Source of the DNA: Bacillus mesophilus
GTDB lineage: Bacteria > Bacillota > Bacilli > Bacillales > SA4
Direction: 5' to 3'
NCBI RefSeq assembly: GCF_011008845.1
Contig: NZ_JAAIWM010000002.1
Coordinates: 434,001 to 498,000, forward strand
Length of the DNA: 64,000 bases
Positions 1-8,242 of this stretch are shown here, piece by piece. The translations under genes and the position numbers were made by a program. Numbering within the stretch: position 1 is the first letter of the stretch; each line of letters opens with the position of its first letter. Under the pieces are notes generated by a model. It worked only from the letters and a program-made list of their open reading frames with translations. It was not told the origin of the DNA and did not search any database.

Positions 1-710
1 TGACGAACGTTAGCCTTTAGATAGTTCTCAATCTCAACAAATTCACTACCATCTGCAAATGCCCTTTGCGCGGATGATTTTGATTGAAGTAGAACATCAT
101 ATATATGGAAATTATATGTTCCAATATTTTTCACTAACATTTCTCTATCAAAAGTTCTAGTTAATAATTGTGGTCGCTCTATTTCAGCAAGTCCAAGATT
201 TACTACAGAAATGATTGTTGCCATTAAAACATATGATGCCTTTTCTCTCTTAAGCAATGGTTGAAAATTGACTAACAGTTGCTTTTTCTTAGCAATTGTT
301 AATACTATCCATAAAATTACTAAGTCGCTAAAGATCAACAAATCAGAAAAGTGCATAAGCTCAGAAGCGCTATTACCAAGATCTGCCATATTACTAGTTT
401 GAAATAATACAGGTATTGTTAAGAAATCATTAAAGAACCTGTAATATACTACATTCGCAAATAAAACGAAGCTAGTAATAAACCCAAAGGTATATAATAA
501 AGGAATTCTTGCTTTTTCTTTAACCAATAATGTTATTCCAAAAAAGAATAACAGGAAGCTCAAAGGATTAATAAACAGGATCAGTTCCTGCATCAAAGAT
601 TCTATTTTTATATCGAAGCTAGTCTTATAGACTACATACGTTTTAATCCATAACATGATAATCGTTAAATATAGTGGCCACATTTTAACGAACGTGGATT
701 TAATATTCAT
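1..710 (-). CDS. yqgS: Lipoteichoic acid synthase family protein (YqgS/LtaS type), N-terminal part
   Basis: The gene starts at an ATG (708-710) behind an AAGGAGG ribosome binding site and runs off the low end of the window, so only about 236 residues are visible. The translation begins MNIKSTFVKMW and has five hydrophobic segments followed by the juxtamembrane stretch RPQLLTRTFDREMLVKN, typical of LtaS-family polyglycerolphosphate transferases. The extracellular sulfatase-like catalytic domain lies outside the window. These membrane enzymes move glycerol-phosphate from phosphatidylglycerol onto the lipoteichoic acid chain or a primer. The position next to glcK matches B. subtilis yqgS. An ECF-type promoter lies about 190 bp upstream. 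Family call is firm; paralogue assignment rests on synteny. Confidence 0.88.
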   Translation of the reverse strand, partial: MNIKSTFVKMWPLYLTIIMLWIKTYVVYKTSFDIKIESLMQELILFINPLSFLLFFFGITLLVKEKARIPLLYTFGFITSFVLFANVVYYRFFNDFLTIPVLFQTSNMADLGNSASELMHFSDLLIFSDLVILWIVLTIAKKKQLLVNFQPLLKREKASYVLMATIISVVNLGLAEIERPQLLTRTFDREMLVKNIGTYNFHIYDVLLQSKSSAQRAFADGSEFVEIENYLKANVR

Positions 711-899
711 GGTATTCCCTCCTTAACAAAACTAAGCCATTTTATCAGAATATTGCAGTCAATTTTACAATTATTGGGCATTGTAAAAGGAAACATAGTT
801 AATCTTAATGTCTTTTTTACAAAAAATCAATGGTTAATTTTTATTAATTTTTTATACTATTATGTTTCCAGCAATAAATATTTTGAGCTTGTCTATTAA

Positions 900-926
900 G
901 ACGAATGAAACATAAAAAAAGTTTCA
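900..926 (-). promoter_or_regulatory. Candidate ECF sigma factor promoter upstream of the ltaS homologue
   Basis: Read on the minus strand this is TGAAAC, a 17-base spacer that starts with seven T residues, then CGTC. That is the pattern of SigM/SigX-type envelope-stress promoters in Bacillus. It points toward the ltaS-family gene and lies about 190 bp from its start codon, just after the glcK terminator. The leader would be long and AT-rich, and it contains a 9-bp inverted repeat (789-797 with 861-869). No transcript evidence is available. Confidence 0.5.
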
Positions 927-960
927 AAAAGTAATAATAAATATTAGTATTAATTTTAAA

Positions 961-988
961 AGGTCTCTATACCTATGACTAGAGACCT
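961..988 (-). terminator. Intrinsic terminator after glcK
   Basis: A perfect 9-bp stem (AGGTCTCTA at 961-969 with TAGAGACCT at 980-988) is flanked by A residues on one side and T residues on the other. It lies about 30 bp beyond the glcK stop codon. The rest of the 711-1017 gap holds the leader and promoter of the ltaS-family gene and no gene that I can see. Confidence 0.8.
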
Positions 989-1017
989 TTTTCGTTATAT
1001 TAAAATATAAAATTTCA

Positions 1018-1986
1018 TTACTTTAAGCCTACTTCTTCCTTTATTAACCATGCACCACCGATAACACCCGCATCATTTCCTAAAGTAGCAATTGATAGCT
1101 CAGCGCCTATCGCTACTCTTGGAAAAGCGAACTTTTCAAAGTATAACTTAATCGGTGTTACTAATACATCACCGGCCCTGGAAACTCCTCCTCCGATTAC
1201 GATTTTCTCTGGGTTAACACCGTTGGATAAGTTGGCGAGGGCAAGGCCTAAATGAAAAGCAGTTTGGTCGATCACTGCTAATGCCAAGGAATCGTTTCCT
1301 TTTGCTGCGTCAAATACGTCCTTCGCAGTAACAGTTCGGTTATTTACTTTATCAACAAGTGTTGAGTCAGGATATTTCTCAACCTGTTCAATCGTTTGAC
1401 GAACAATTCCAGTTGCAGAAGCTATGGTTTCTAGGCATCCTGTTTTCCCGCAATTACATGGAGCTCCTCCATCAGGAACTGATGTGATGTGACCGATTTC
1501 TCCACCAGCACCATTTACCCCATGGATAATATGCCCATTTGTAATGATTCCACCACCAACACCAGTTCCTAAGGTTACCACAATGACATCCTTTGCTTTC
1601 TCACCTGCACCTTTCCACATTTCTCCTAAGGCAGCAAGATTTGCATCATTATCAACGATTACAGGTAAACCTGTTGCATCCTCGAGTTTCTTTTTTAGAG
1701 GATATTCCTTCCAACCTAAATTTACTGCTTCATAAATTAATCCTGACTCAATTTGGACAGGGCCTGGTGCGCCTATTCCGATTCCACCCAACTGTTCCAT
1801 GGTTGCTCCAAGCTCAACAAGTTTGTCTTTTAGTGCTTTTGCAACATCTATAATAATGTTCTCGCCTTGATTCCCAACATCTGTAGGTATTTCCCATTTG
1901 TGATCTATTTCTCCACTGATCGTAATGAAAGCCATTTTAATTGTTGTTCCACCAATATCAATTCCAACTAACCACTTTTTAGTCAT
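1018..1986 (-). CDS. glcK: ROK-family glucokinase
   Basis: The product phosphorylates glucose with ATP to glucose 6-phosphate in the cytoplasm. The N-terminal phosphate-binding motif [10 protein letters not shown], the [10 protein letters not shown] motif, the catalytic-site sequence [12 protein letters not shown] and the ROK zinc motif [10 protein letters not shown] are all present. A longer reading frame exists, but I take the start as the ATG at 1984-1986 ([10 protein letters not shown]). It has AAGGA nine bases upstream and aligns with the B. subtilis GlcK start. It overlaps the yqgQ stop by 8 bp, which suggests translational coupling. Length of about 322 residues is normal. Confidence 0.95.
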   Translation of the reverse strand: MTKKWLVGIDIGGTTIKMAFITISGEIDHKWEIPTDVGNQGENIIIDVAKALKDKLVELGATMEQLGGIGIGAPGPVQIESGLIYEAVNLGWKEYPLKKKLEDATGLPVIVDNDANLAALGEMWKGAGEKAKDVIVVTLGTGVGGGIITNGHIIHGVNGAGGEIGHITSVPDGGAPCNCGKTGCLETIASATGIVRQTIEQVEKYPDSTLVDKVNNRTVTAKDVFDAAKGNDSLALAVIDQTAFHLGLALANLSNGVNPEKIVIGGGVSRAGDVLVTPIKLYFEKFAFPRVAIGAELSIATLGNDAGVIGGAWLIKEEVGLK

Positions 1987-2200
1987 TCTTCTCATTCCTT
2001 CTTCTCTTCTCTTTTTCAAGCTCTGTTGCTTGTTTTACAATTAATAACCCTACTTTATATTCATGAACATCTAAAAGCTTAGAATCATATAATTCTCTAA
2101 GCTCTTCTTCCATCATTTCAAGGTCAGCTAGACGGTCACCAATATAAATGAGCGTACCATACTTAATTAATAGTTTCTGTACATCGTATATTGTCTTCAA
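1979..2200 (-). CDS. yqgQ: YqgQ family protein (DUF910)
   Basis: This 73-residue cytoplasmic protein of unknown function matches the YqgQ family: [15 protein letters not shown] at the start, then [18 protein letters not shown] in the middle, predicted as a small helical bundle. Family members sit directly upstream of glcK across Bacillaceae, as here, with the two genes overlapping. A link to glucokinase or sugar metabolism is inferred only from that conserved pairing. The C terminus is strongly charged ([12 protein letters not shown]). Confidence 0.88.
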   Translation of the reverse strand: MKTIYDVQKLLIKYGTLIYIGDRLADLEMMEEELRELYDSKLLDVHEYKVGLLIVKQATELEKEKRRRNEKND

Positions 2201-2274
2201 TATTTCACCTACTAGTTAGTCATAACATCATTGAAACTAATCCATACTAAGATTATCGATGATATACCATTTGG

Positions 2275-2320
2275 TCAAGCGCTAGCGTCCCGCTTGTCGG
2301 GGCTAAGTGCGAGCTAGATA
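2275..2320. repeat. Short copy of GC-rich intergenic repeat, family I
   Basis: The segment carries AAGCGC, the motif CTTGTCGGGGCTAA and a terminal GAGCTAGATAC. The first two are the reverse complement of the head of the longer elements at 4950-5080 and 25843-26155, and the last resembles their tail. It looks like a minimal copy with the variable middle missing. The rest of 2201-2435 holds only this and the downstream terminator. Confidence 0.6.
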
Positions 2321-2367
2321 CAAATTCTAAATAAAAATTATTATACACAGCATAAAAACTCAAGCAA

Positions 2368-2403
2368 AAGCCTCTATGGTCAACACCCATTATCTAGAGG
2401 CTT
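2368..2403 (-). terminator. Intrinsic terminator after the spoVAF-like gene
   Basis: A 9-bp perfect stem (AAGCCTCTA with TAGAGGCTT) is followed on the minus strand by TTTTGC. It lies 33 bp past the stop codon of the spore gene. Confidence 0.75.
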
Positions 2404-2435
2404 ACTACTTGAGCTCACATAACTTGTAAAATTTC

Positions 2436-3893
2436 TTAACGATCAGGATCCTTAGGATGAAGGACTGTTGGTCTTCGATTTTTCAACGGAATTGGCGCCC
2501 TGAATAGAATATCACGCATCGCTCGATAGGAAAACGGTATAAAAGGCCACATATACGGTACATTGAAGGACTTCATTCTTGCTAGCATGACGATCCAAGC
2601 TGTTACTCCAATTACAAATCCAACTACTCCACCGATTGCTGTTATGATCAATAAAACAATTCGAATGATTCGATTTGCTAAACTTAGCTCATAGCTAGGT
2701 GTGGCAAATGTCCCAATCGCCGCTATTGAAAAATACAAAATCACTTCATTTGATAATAAACCAACTTCAACCGCAACCTGACCGACCATAAGCGCCGCCA
2801 CTAGACCTAGTGCCGTTGCTAGGGATGTTGGTGTATGTATGGCTGCCATCCTTAACATATCTAGACCGAGTTCAATAATGAGGATCTGTAAAAATAAAGG
2901 GACCTGTCCTATCTCATTGGGGCCTATAAAACCAAATCCTTCTGGTAGTAGCTCAGGGGTAACTGAAAATAAATACCATAATGGTAATAAAAACATTGAT
3001 GCAAATACAGCTAAATATCGAACCAGTCTTAAATAAGCCCCTACCACTGGTTTATTACGATACTCTTCAGCATGCTGTAAATGATGCCAAAACGTAACAG
3101 GTGTTATGAGCACACTTGGTGAACCATCTACCATAACGATAACATGTCCTTCATATAAATGAGCTGCGGCAGTGTCAGGTCTCTCCGTATACCTGACGAC
3201 AGGATATGGATTGTAGTGTCGTCCTGAGATAAACTCTTCTATCGTTTTCTCCGCCATAGGAAGACCATCTGTATCGATTTTACTAATCGAGTTCTTCACA
3301 GCTGCTACTTGTTCTGGATCAGCGATATCCTCAATATAACATATACAAATATCTGTCTTACTCCGTCGACCTACTTGTTGGTATTCCATTCTTAGTGTAC
3401 GATCTCTTACTCTTCGTCGAGTTAAAGCTGTATTGAAGACGATGGTTTCTACATAACCATCTCTAGCTCCTCTAACAACCCTTTCAGTGTCTGGCTCCTG
3501 AGGACCGCGTACGGGATATGTACGAGCATCAATGATAATGACATAATCGATACCATCCACTACTAAAGCTGTAGGGCCTGCTAATACTGTATCCACCACA
3601 GCATCTAAATCGTCTACCTTCTCCACTTCAACATAAGGGATATATTTCTTTAAAAGCTTTTCTAGAGGATTTGGCTCTAACTGCTCAGGTTCTAATGAAG
3701 CCAAGAACTTCATGATGAAATGAAGAATATCATCCTTGGCAAAGCCGTCAATTAAAAATAACGACATTTTTCTTCCTGCATATTCTTGATCTAACTGAAT
3801 GACATCAAAGCTCTTATCAACACCAAGCTCCGTCTTTAAATACGAAAGGTTATCATCTATATTAGTTGAAACCTGTTTCTTTTGCTTATTCAC
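2436..3893 (-). CDS. spoVAF: GerA-family spore germination membrane protein, SpoVAF-like
   Basis: A 485-residue protein with a long soluble N-terminal half (about 1-280) and four to five membrane helices (about 285-435), the layout of GerA/SpoVAF A-subunits. Family signatures include VDGIDYVIIIDART near residue 115, the R-rich TRRRVRDRTLRMEY stretch, ITPVTFWHHLQHAEEY, AAIHTPTSLATALG and FIPFSYRAMRDILFRAPI. In B. subtilis SpoVAF sits in the inner spore membrane and amplifies ion release with a partner. Here it stands alone, without the spoVA genes, where gluP and yqgQ neighbours would be expected. The start is GTG behind GAGGTGAG. SpoVAF rather than a GerAA subunit is likely but not certain. 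Confidence 0.8.
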   Translation of the reverse strand: MNKQKKQVSTNIDDNLSYLKTELGVDKSFDVIQLDQEYAGRKMSLFLIDGFAKDDILHFIMKFLASLEPEQLEPNPLEKLLKKYIPYVEVEKVDDLDAVVDTVLAGPTALVVDGIDYVIIIDARTYPVRGPQEPDTERVVRGARDGYVETIVFNTALTRRRVRDRTLRMEYQQVGRRSKTDICICYIEDIADPEQVAAVKNSISKIDTDGLPMAEKTIEEFISGRHYNPYPVVRYTERPDTAAAHLYEGHVIVMVDGSPSVLITPVTFWHHLQHAEEYRNKPVVGAYLRLVRYLAVFASMFLLPLWYLFSVTPELLPEGFGFIGPNEIGQVPLFLQILIIELGLDMLRMAAIHTPTSLATALGLVAALMVGQVAVEVGLLSNEVILYFSIAAIGTFATPSYELSLANRIIRIVLLIITAIGGVVGFVIGVTAWIVMLARMKSFNVPYMWPFIPFSYRAMRDILFRAPIPLKNRRPTVLHPKDPDR

Positions 3894-4066
3894 CGTTCTC
3901 TCACCTCAGTATCATAGCTAACATGTATGCAATCTAATCCCATCATTAACCATAAAGATTAGAAACATACCTCTTTTTTTTGATATTTCCTCTCCGGTTA
4001 GGAATGTTATCTATTTTCGTCTCATAGGTTTATAAGAGGTTGTCCAGAAAGGATGAGAGGGAGAAC

Positions 4067-4939
4067 ATGAAAACAAAAACTAAATTACTTCTGATAATTT
4101 TATTAGTTGGTGTAACTTCACTCACTTTGACAAAGTTTTTATACTCAAATGAGGCTAGAGAAAGCCTAACCTACTTTCCAATCGATCCTACCCTTGCCTT
4201 TTTATCAGCTGAAACAAAATTAACTTTACTAAATGAAAAAGATAGTGATGAATATATAGTAGAATGGGAGTCATATTCAGAAACAGATAAGAAGGTTTAT
4301 TTAAGGCAGGATATTTCATTTCTATATATAGACGGAGTTCTGATGGACTCTATGTCTGAATGGAAAGAAGAGGTATCCTTATTGGAGAATAAGAAGAAAT
4401 TAAAAGGGGAAGACAGTAGTTTACTTCAAAGCATCTCTCTTCATCATGCAGAGGTACATTTACAGGATGACCAAATAAAGAGTGCTCAGAAAATGACGAG
4501 TGATCATTTATACATTATTGATTCATCCTTTAGCCCACTTGAATCATTCCGTATCCCTGAAAACAAAGAACATGAAGAATGGAAAAAAATATTAGATCAT
4601 GTTATAGGTCAGCACTTACACTATAGTTGGAATGAGTTATTAACCCACTTTAATTTGAATAGGCAACAGTATCATGAGTTAACCATACTTGATTTGGTTA
4701 AATACAATGAGAAATCACTGCCAGGTTTAGATGAACGAACTTCTCAAAAAGTAATGGGACAACTTTGGGAAGGACTTTATAAAAATTACCTCCTTGGGAT
4801 TAAGCTTTCACCAAATGAAACAATCTCACCTATTGGTAGTAAAATACCACTTATATTACTAAGTAAAGATGGAACCCATATTTATATTCTAATAGAAGGT
4901 AAAAACGGGGAGAAAATCAAGCTTGTTCAAGAAATATAA
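4067..4939 (+). CDS. Predicted membrane-anchored or secreted protein, function unknown
   Basis: I do not recognise the family. The start chosen is the ATG at 4067, seven bases after a GAGGGAGA ribosome binding site; a longer frame would need an unsupported TTG at 4040. The N terminus is basic (MKTKTKLL) followed by a single hydrophobic segment of about 18 residues, and then about 265 soluble, charged residues, which suggests an uncleaved anchor or a signal peptide. No cysteine lipobox is visible. The gene is transcribed against its neighbours, between a spore gene and the DUF92 operon, and ends in a repeat element. A spore or envelope role is possible but unproven. Confidence 0.7.
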   Translation: MKTKTKLLLIILLVGVTSLTLTKFLYSNEARESLTYFPIDPTLAFLSAETKLTLLNEKDSDEYIVEWESYSETDKKVYLRQDISFLYIDGVLMDSMSEWKEEVSLLENKKKLKGEDSSLLQSISLHHAEVHLQDDQIKSAQKMTSDHLYIIDSSFSPLESFRIPENKEHEEWKKILDHVIGQHLHYSWNELLTHFNLNRQQYHELTILDLVKYNEKSLPGLDERTSQKVMGQLWEGLYKNYLLGIKLSPNETISPIGSKIPLILLSKDGTHIYILIEGKNGEKIKLVQEI

Positions 4940-4949
4940 AAATAAAGGA

Positions 4950-5080
4950 ACAAAAGGCGCAAGCGCCCCGTTTAGCCCCGACAAGCAAATGTTCCTTCGA
5001 GAAAAAAGGGGTGGGTTTCCCCTTTATTCTCGAAGGGTTATTTGACCTCGAGGGGCTGGGCTCTGGAGCTGGATTACTAT
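4950..5080 (+). repeat. Structured intergenic repeat, family I
   Basis: The element begins with the small palindrome GGCGCAAGCGCC, continues CGTTTAGCCCCGACAAGC, then a long imperfect hairpin (CCTTCGAGAA near 4994 with TTCTCGAAGG near 5036), and ends GGGCTGGGCTCTGGAGCTGG. Head and tail are shared with 25843-26155, and a short form occurs at 2275-2320. Such GC-rich modules are common between genes in Bacillaceae. It lies just after the stop of the unknown gene, so it may also serve as its transcript end. Confidence 0.8.
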
Positions 5081-5135
5081 ACACTAGCCTCGTTTATCCA
5101 CAAATGATAACCTTTATAATTCCTAAACAATAAAA

Positions 5136-5160
5136 AAATCCTGTTAAATAAACAGGATTT
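5136..5160 (-). terminator. Intrinsic terminator after the 58-residue gene
   Basis: A perfect 10-bp stem (AAATCCTGTT with AACAGGATTT) around a 5-base loop, with an A tract at 5131-5137 that becomes a U tract in the minus-strand transcript. Confidence 0.85.
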
Positions 5161-5164
5161 CCTT

Positions 5165-5341
5165 CTATTTAAATGCTTGTCTTAAGAATTGTTCTCTAAT
5201 GAAAGGTAATTGCATAGCAAACTTCACCACTAATCGACGAACAAGTGGATTACGAAGAAGAGAATTTAACACTTTATAACGTTTTTTCATTAATGTTAAA
5301 GCGAATAAGATGATCGTTGTGATTAGAATTGAATTGCGCAT
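5165..5341 (-). CDS. Small basic membrane protein, 58 residues (YqgO position)
   Basis: A short gene with a strong GGAGGG ribosome binding site six bases before the ATG at 5339-5341 and an intrinsic terminator right behind the stop. The translation starts MRNSILITTIILFAL, one membrane helix of about 18 residues, followed by a basic region (KKRYKVLNSLLRN, VRRLVVKF) and ends LRQAFK. B. subtilis has a small gene of similar size, yqgO, beside yqgN, so this may be its counterpart, but I rely on position and not on recognised sequence. Function unknown; probably anchored in the inner leaflet with the basic tail inside. Confidence 0.75.
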   Translation of the reverse strand: MRNSILITTIILFALTLMKKRYKVLNSLLRNPLVRRLVVKFAMQLPFIREQFLRQAFK

Positions 5342-5394
5342 CGCGATCCCTCCTATTCATAATGTGCGACAGAAGTTAGGGTTTTATCCTCCAT

Positions 5395-6180
5395 TTAAAA
5401 TAGAAATGTAAAGGTGCCCCCTAAGATTGATGCTAACAAGATTGATGAAAAATTAGTTACTTCATTATTAATATAACGCACTCCACTATTGATACTTGTT
5501 GGTGCTTGACAATGTGTAACCTTTTCAGTAATTATTTGACAGTGTCGGCAACAGTATTTCGCCTGTATAGTGGCACCAATTATGGTATCAAAAATTGAAC
5601 CCATAAAGCCTGCTAGTAAAATCACTAGAAGAGTCACAATAGATATCCCTTCAAAGAGGAATATTGCCATAATGCTAATAAGGAATGAACCTAGTAAGGA
5701 GGCAATTAAGCCCAACACAGATATAGCCCCTGATGTCCCGGCTTCTACAGATCTGAGAGTCAATATGTGAATCGGAGCTTTTTTGCTTAGACTTCCTATT
5801 TCAGAAGCCCATGTATCTGCATTTGCTGCAGCAATAGAAACAACAAAGGCAATTAACAAAGAATCTGATGGGTTTATGTGATACCACAGTCCACATAATG
5901 CTGGTATCGCACCATTAGCCATTACTTGAGTGTAGTCTCTCACCTCTCCCTTTTGGGTAATATCATCCATTTTTTTCTTGTCGTTTCTTTTATACTTACT
6001 CCAAATACTCGATGATAAGAAGAAGGCACCTAACAGTATAAGACCTTGCACACCGAAACCCAATCCAATTAGAACACCGATGACAAAAGCAGCAATTCCC
6101 CCACTTAAGGTAAGAGATTTACTAATAATCCCCATCAATGAGACGGCTAATATAAATAGTATGACTACGCTATTTAGCAC
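5395..6180 (-). CDS. DUF92 family integral membrane protein
   Basis: A 261-residue polytopic membrane protein with about six helices and the DUF92 signatures NADTWASEIG (about 120-130) and AGFMGSIFDTIIGATIQ (about 190-206). DUF92 is related to the VTE5/VTE6 prenyl-alcohol and prenyl-phosphate kinases of photosynthetic organisms and to the CDP-alcohol/dolichol kinase fold, so a lipid-phosphate kinase role in the membrane is an inference. It begins at a GTG (6178-6180) inside the end of yqgN with an 11-bp overlap and no clear ribosome binding site, pointing to translational coupling. A cysteine-rich loop (KYCCRHCQ) near residue 210 is notable. Confidence 0.85.
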   Translation of the reverse strand: MLNSVVILFILAVSLMGIISKSLTLSGGIAAFVIGVLIGLGFGVQGLILLGAFFLSSSIWSKYKRNDKKKMDDITQKGEVRDYTQVMANGAIPALCGLWYHINPSDSLLIAFVVSIAAANADTWASEIGSLSKKAPIHILTLRSVEAGTSGAISVLGLIASLLGSFLISIMAIFLFEGISIVTLLVILLAGFMGSIFDTIIGATIQAKYCCRHCQIITEKVTHCQAPTSINSGVRYINNEVTNFSSILLASILGGTFTFLF

Positions 6181-6742
6181 AGCTAATAATCCGTTCTTCT
6201 GAAATTAATTTCTGTATGGGAAGATCATATGAATACACTGGAATTTCAGGGACAAGCTGACATTCCAGCAATAATGAAACGGTGTCTTGTTGATAATGCT
6301 CTAGATAGCGGTCGTAGTACCCACCACCATAACCAATTCGATACCCCTTTTCTGTATAACAAATTCCTGGAACAATTAATAGTTCAAGATCGTTTGCAGG
6401 TGCGTGCTCTGTTAAGGCTAGTACTGGTTCCTGTAGACCAAAAAACACTACCTCTAACTGTTCAAAGCTTGTAATAAAATAAAACTCCATTTTATGTTGC
6501 TCAGAGTAGCATTTCGGAACAGCAACCTTTTTGCCTTCTTTCCAAGCTCTTTCAATTATTTGACGCGTTTCAATTTCCCTTCCCCGGGAAATGGTTATGC
6601 CGATGGTCTTACTCTTCATCCAAACATTTGTGTTATATAATTGGTAAGCTACCTTTTCACAATTTTGCTGAAATTCATATGTAGACAAACTTTCTAGCCT
6701 TTCTTTAACTTGAAGGCGTAGCTCTTTTTTCGTTTTGGTCAT
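6170..6742 (-). CDS. yqgN: 5-formyltetrahydrofolate cyclo-ligase
   Basis: The enzyme converts 5-formyl-THF and ATP to 5,10-methenyl-THF in cytoplasmic one-carbon metabolism. The family signature GYGGGYYDRYL is present near residue 140, with LLIVPGICYTEKGYRIG just before it and the N-terminal KKELRLQVKERL helix. The start is the ATG at 6740-6742 (MTKTKKEL) six bases after GAGGTG; a GTG three codons earlier lies within that Shine-Dalgarno sequence. The DUF92 gene follows with overlap. About 190 residues is the usual length. Confidence 0.93.
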   Translation of the reverse strand: MTKTKKELRLQVKERLESLSTYEFQQNCEKVAYQLYNTNVWMKSKTIGITISRGREIETRQIIERAWKEGKKVAVPKCYSEQHKMEFYFITSFEQLEVVFFGLQEPVLALTEHAPANDLELLIVPGICYTEKGYRIGYGGGYYDRYLEHYQQDTVSLLLECQLVPEIPVYSYDLPIQKLISEERIISCAK

Positions 6743-6824
6743 ATGATCCACCTCTATAATATGTATGCTTTGTTGAAGGGAATTTACATACTAGGTTACG
6801 GCCACTTTCACAACTTAAATGTAA

Positions 6825-6861
6825 ATAGCCGTAAACCTTTAAGAATAAGGCTTACGGCTAT
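6825..6861 (-). terminator. Probable intrinsic terminator after rpmG
   Basis: A perfect 10-bp stem (ATAGCCGTAA with TTACGGCTAT) around a 17-base loop lies just past the rpmG stop. The following T tract on the minus strand is short (TTTAC), so termination may be partial, with read-through into yqgN. Confidence 0.6.
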
Positions 6862-6873
6862 GCTAAGTAATCA

Positions 6874-7023
6874 TTACTTAGTTTCTCTGTGAAGAGTAAC
6901 TCTCTTAAGTCTTGGGCTGTATTTTTTAAGCTCAATACGTTCTGGATTGTTACGCTTATTTTTCTTCGTAATATAGTTACGATCGCCAGTTTCTGTACAA
7001 GCTAGGGTAACAGTAACGCGCAT
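6874..7023 (-). CDS. rpmG: 50S ribosomal protein L33, zinc-free type
   Basis: A 49-residue L33 protein of the large ribosomal subunit, starting [21 protein letters not shown] and ending RVTLHRETK. The start at 7021-7023 follows a GGAGGG site; the longer frame upstream has no ribosome binding site. Zinc-binding L33 proteins carry two CxxC pairs; here only one cysteine (C9) remains, with TET and SPR in place of the cysteine pairs, so the protein cannot bind zinc that way. The location next to yqgN matches rpmGA in B. subtilis. Confidence 0.93.
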   Translation of the reverse strand: MRVTVTLACTETGDRNYITKKNKRNNPERIELKKYSPRLKRVTLHRETK

Positions 7024-7140
7024 TATATATCCCTCCAAACTGTGAATACATTCATTCAATCAGACTTTACTATAATATCACTTTTCAAAATAAATTACTA
7101 GTCCATTTTCATTAAAGCAGAATATTGCTGCCAAAAATAA

Positions 7141-8238
7141 TCAATTTGTCAGCTTACTATACGGTTTAACCAGCATTTCAGGCGCTATTTCCCTGTTTAT
7201 TTCACAATTTTCGCCTATGACACTTTCTCTTCTTATTTTTACCTTTTTAGTAATGATGGAATCATTAGCGATAATTGAATTTGAAACTTCACATGATGGT
7301 CCTATGTATACATTTTCCCATACGATAGAATGATCAATTGTTACTGACTCTGTAACGATACAATCGCTTCCTATTATAGTATTCTTACCAATCAAAGATC
7401 CTGTTTTTATAATCGTGCGATCTCCAATAAAAACTGGACTCTTAATGGTTGCTCCTTCTTCAATAACCACATTCTTTCCTATTATAATGCCTGGAAGCAC
7501 TTCACTTATTGGTAGCTTGACGTTGACTGCCCCTACAAGAACATCAAAATGTGATTGCTTATATTGTGAAACTGAACCAATATCAGCCCAGTACCCAATT
7601 CCTTCAAAACAGTAAACAGGTTGATTCATACTTAATAACAAAGGAACTAAATCGTGGCTCATGTCACACTCATACTTGTTTGTTATAAATTGTAATAACT
7701 CCGGCTGAATAATATACATTCCCATGTTAACTAAGCAGCTATAAATTTCACCTATCGATGGCTTCTCTAAATATCTTCTGACTCTTCCGTTTTCTTCACA
7801 ATCAATAATGCCGAATGGCTTCGGATTTTTTACTTTTGTCGCTAGAATCGTTAGTAAAGACTTATTTTTTTCATGAAAAGCAATGGCTTCACTTATCTTA
7901 ACATCAGTAATAATATCTCCATTGATCACAAAAAGAGGCTTATCATCATAGATAAAAGCCTCTAAACTTTTTAAGCAGCCTGCTGTACCCATTGGTTTAT
8001 CTTCATATATATACTGAAGGGAAACACCCCATTGTTCCCCTCTTTGAAAATATTTTTGAATGGAAGGACAGCTATTGTTTGTAATAATCATTATTTCTGT
8101 AATCGCTTGGTTTCTGAGGTATTTAATAATATATTCTAAAACAGGCTTTTGAAAGAATGGGAGCATTGGTTTTGGGATAGTACTTGTAAGAGGTCTCATC
8201 CTTTTCCCTTCCCCGCCTGCTAGAATAACAGCCTTCAT
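7141..8238 (-). CDS. Sugar-nucleotide pyrophosphorylase with left-handed beta-helix (NDP-sugar synthesis)
   Basis: The 365-residue protein has an N-terminal nucleotidyltransferase domain (about 1-235) with the signature LAGGEGKRMRPLTSTIPKPM and the metal-binding Asp in FVINGDIITD, and a C-terminal hexapeptide-repeat domain (about 245-350; IIGKNVVIEEGATIKSPVFIG and similar). It belongs to the glucose-1-phosphate or mannose-1-phosphate nucleotidyltransferase group; the sugar and nucleotide cannot be read from sequence. The gene lies 4 bp behind the GH57-GT4 gene and is very probably cotranscribed, so it likely makes the sugar donor for that glycosyltransferase. No terminator was clear after it. 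Confidence 0.88.
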   Translation of the reverse strand: MKAVILAGGEGKRMRPLTSTIPKPMLPFFQKPVLEYIIKYLRNQAITEIMIITNNSCPSIQKYFQRGEQWGVSLQYIYEDKPMGTAGCLKSLEAFIYDDKPLFVINGDIITDVKISEAIAFHEKNKSLLTILATKVKNPKPFGIIDCEENGRVRRYLEKPSIGEIYSCLVNMGMYIIQPELLQFITNKYECDMSHDLVPLLLSMNQPVYCFEGIGYWADIGSVSQYKQSHFDVLVGAVNVKLPISEVLPGIIIGKNVVIEEGATIKSPVFIGDRTIIKTGSLIGKNTIIGSDCIVTESVTIDHSIVWENVYIGPSCEVSNSIIANDSIITKKVKIRRESVIGENCEINREIAPEMLVKPYSKLTN

Positions 8239-8242
8239 CCCA

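Noticed and set aside
4040..4066. TTG start for the unknown protein at 4067
   Set aside because: No ribosome binding site precedes it, and the ATG at 4067 has an ideal one.
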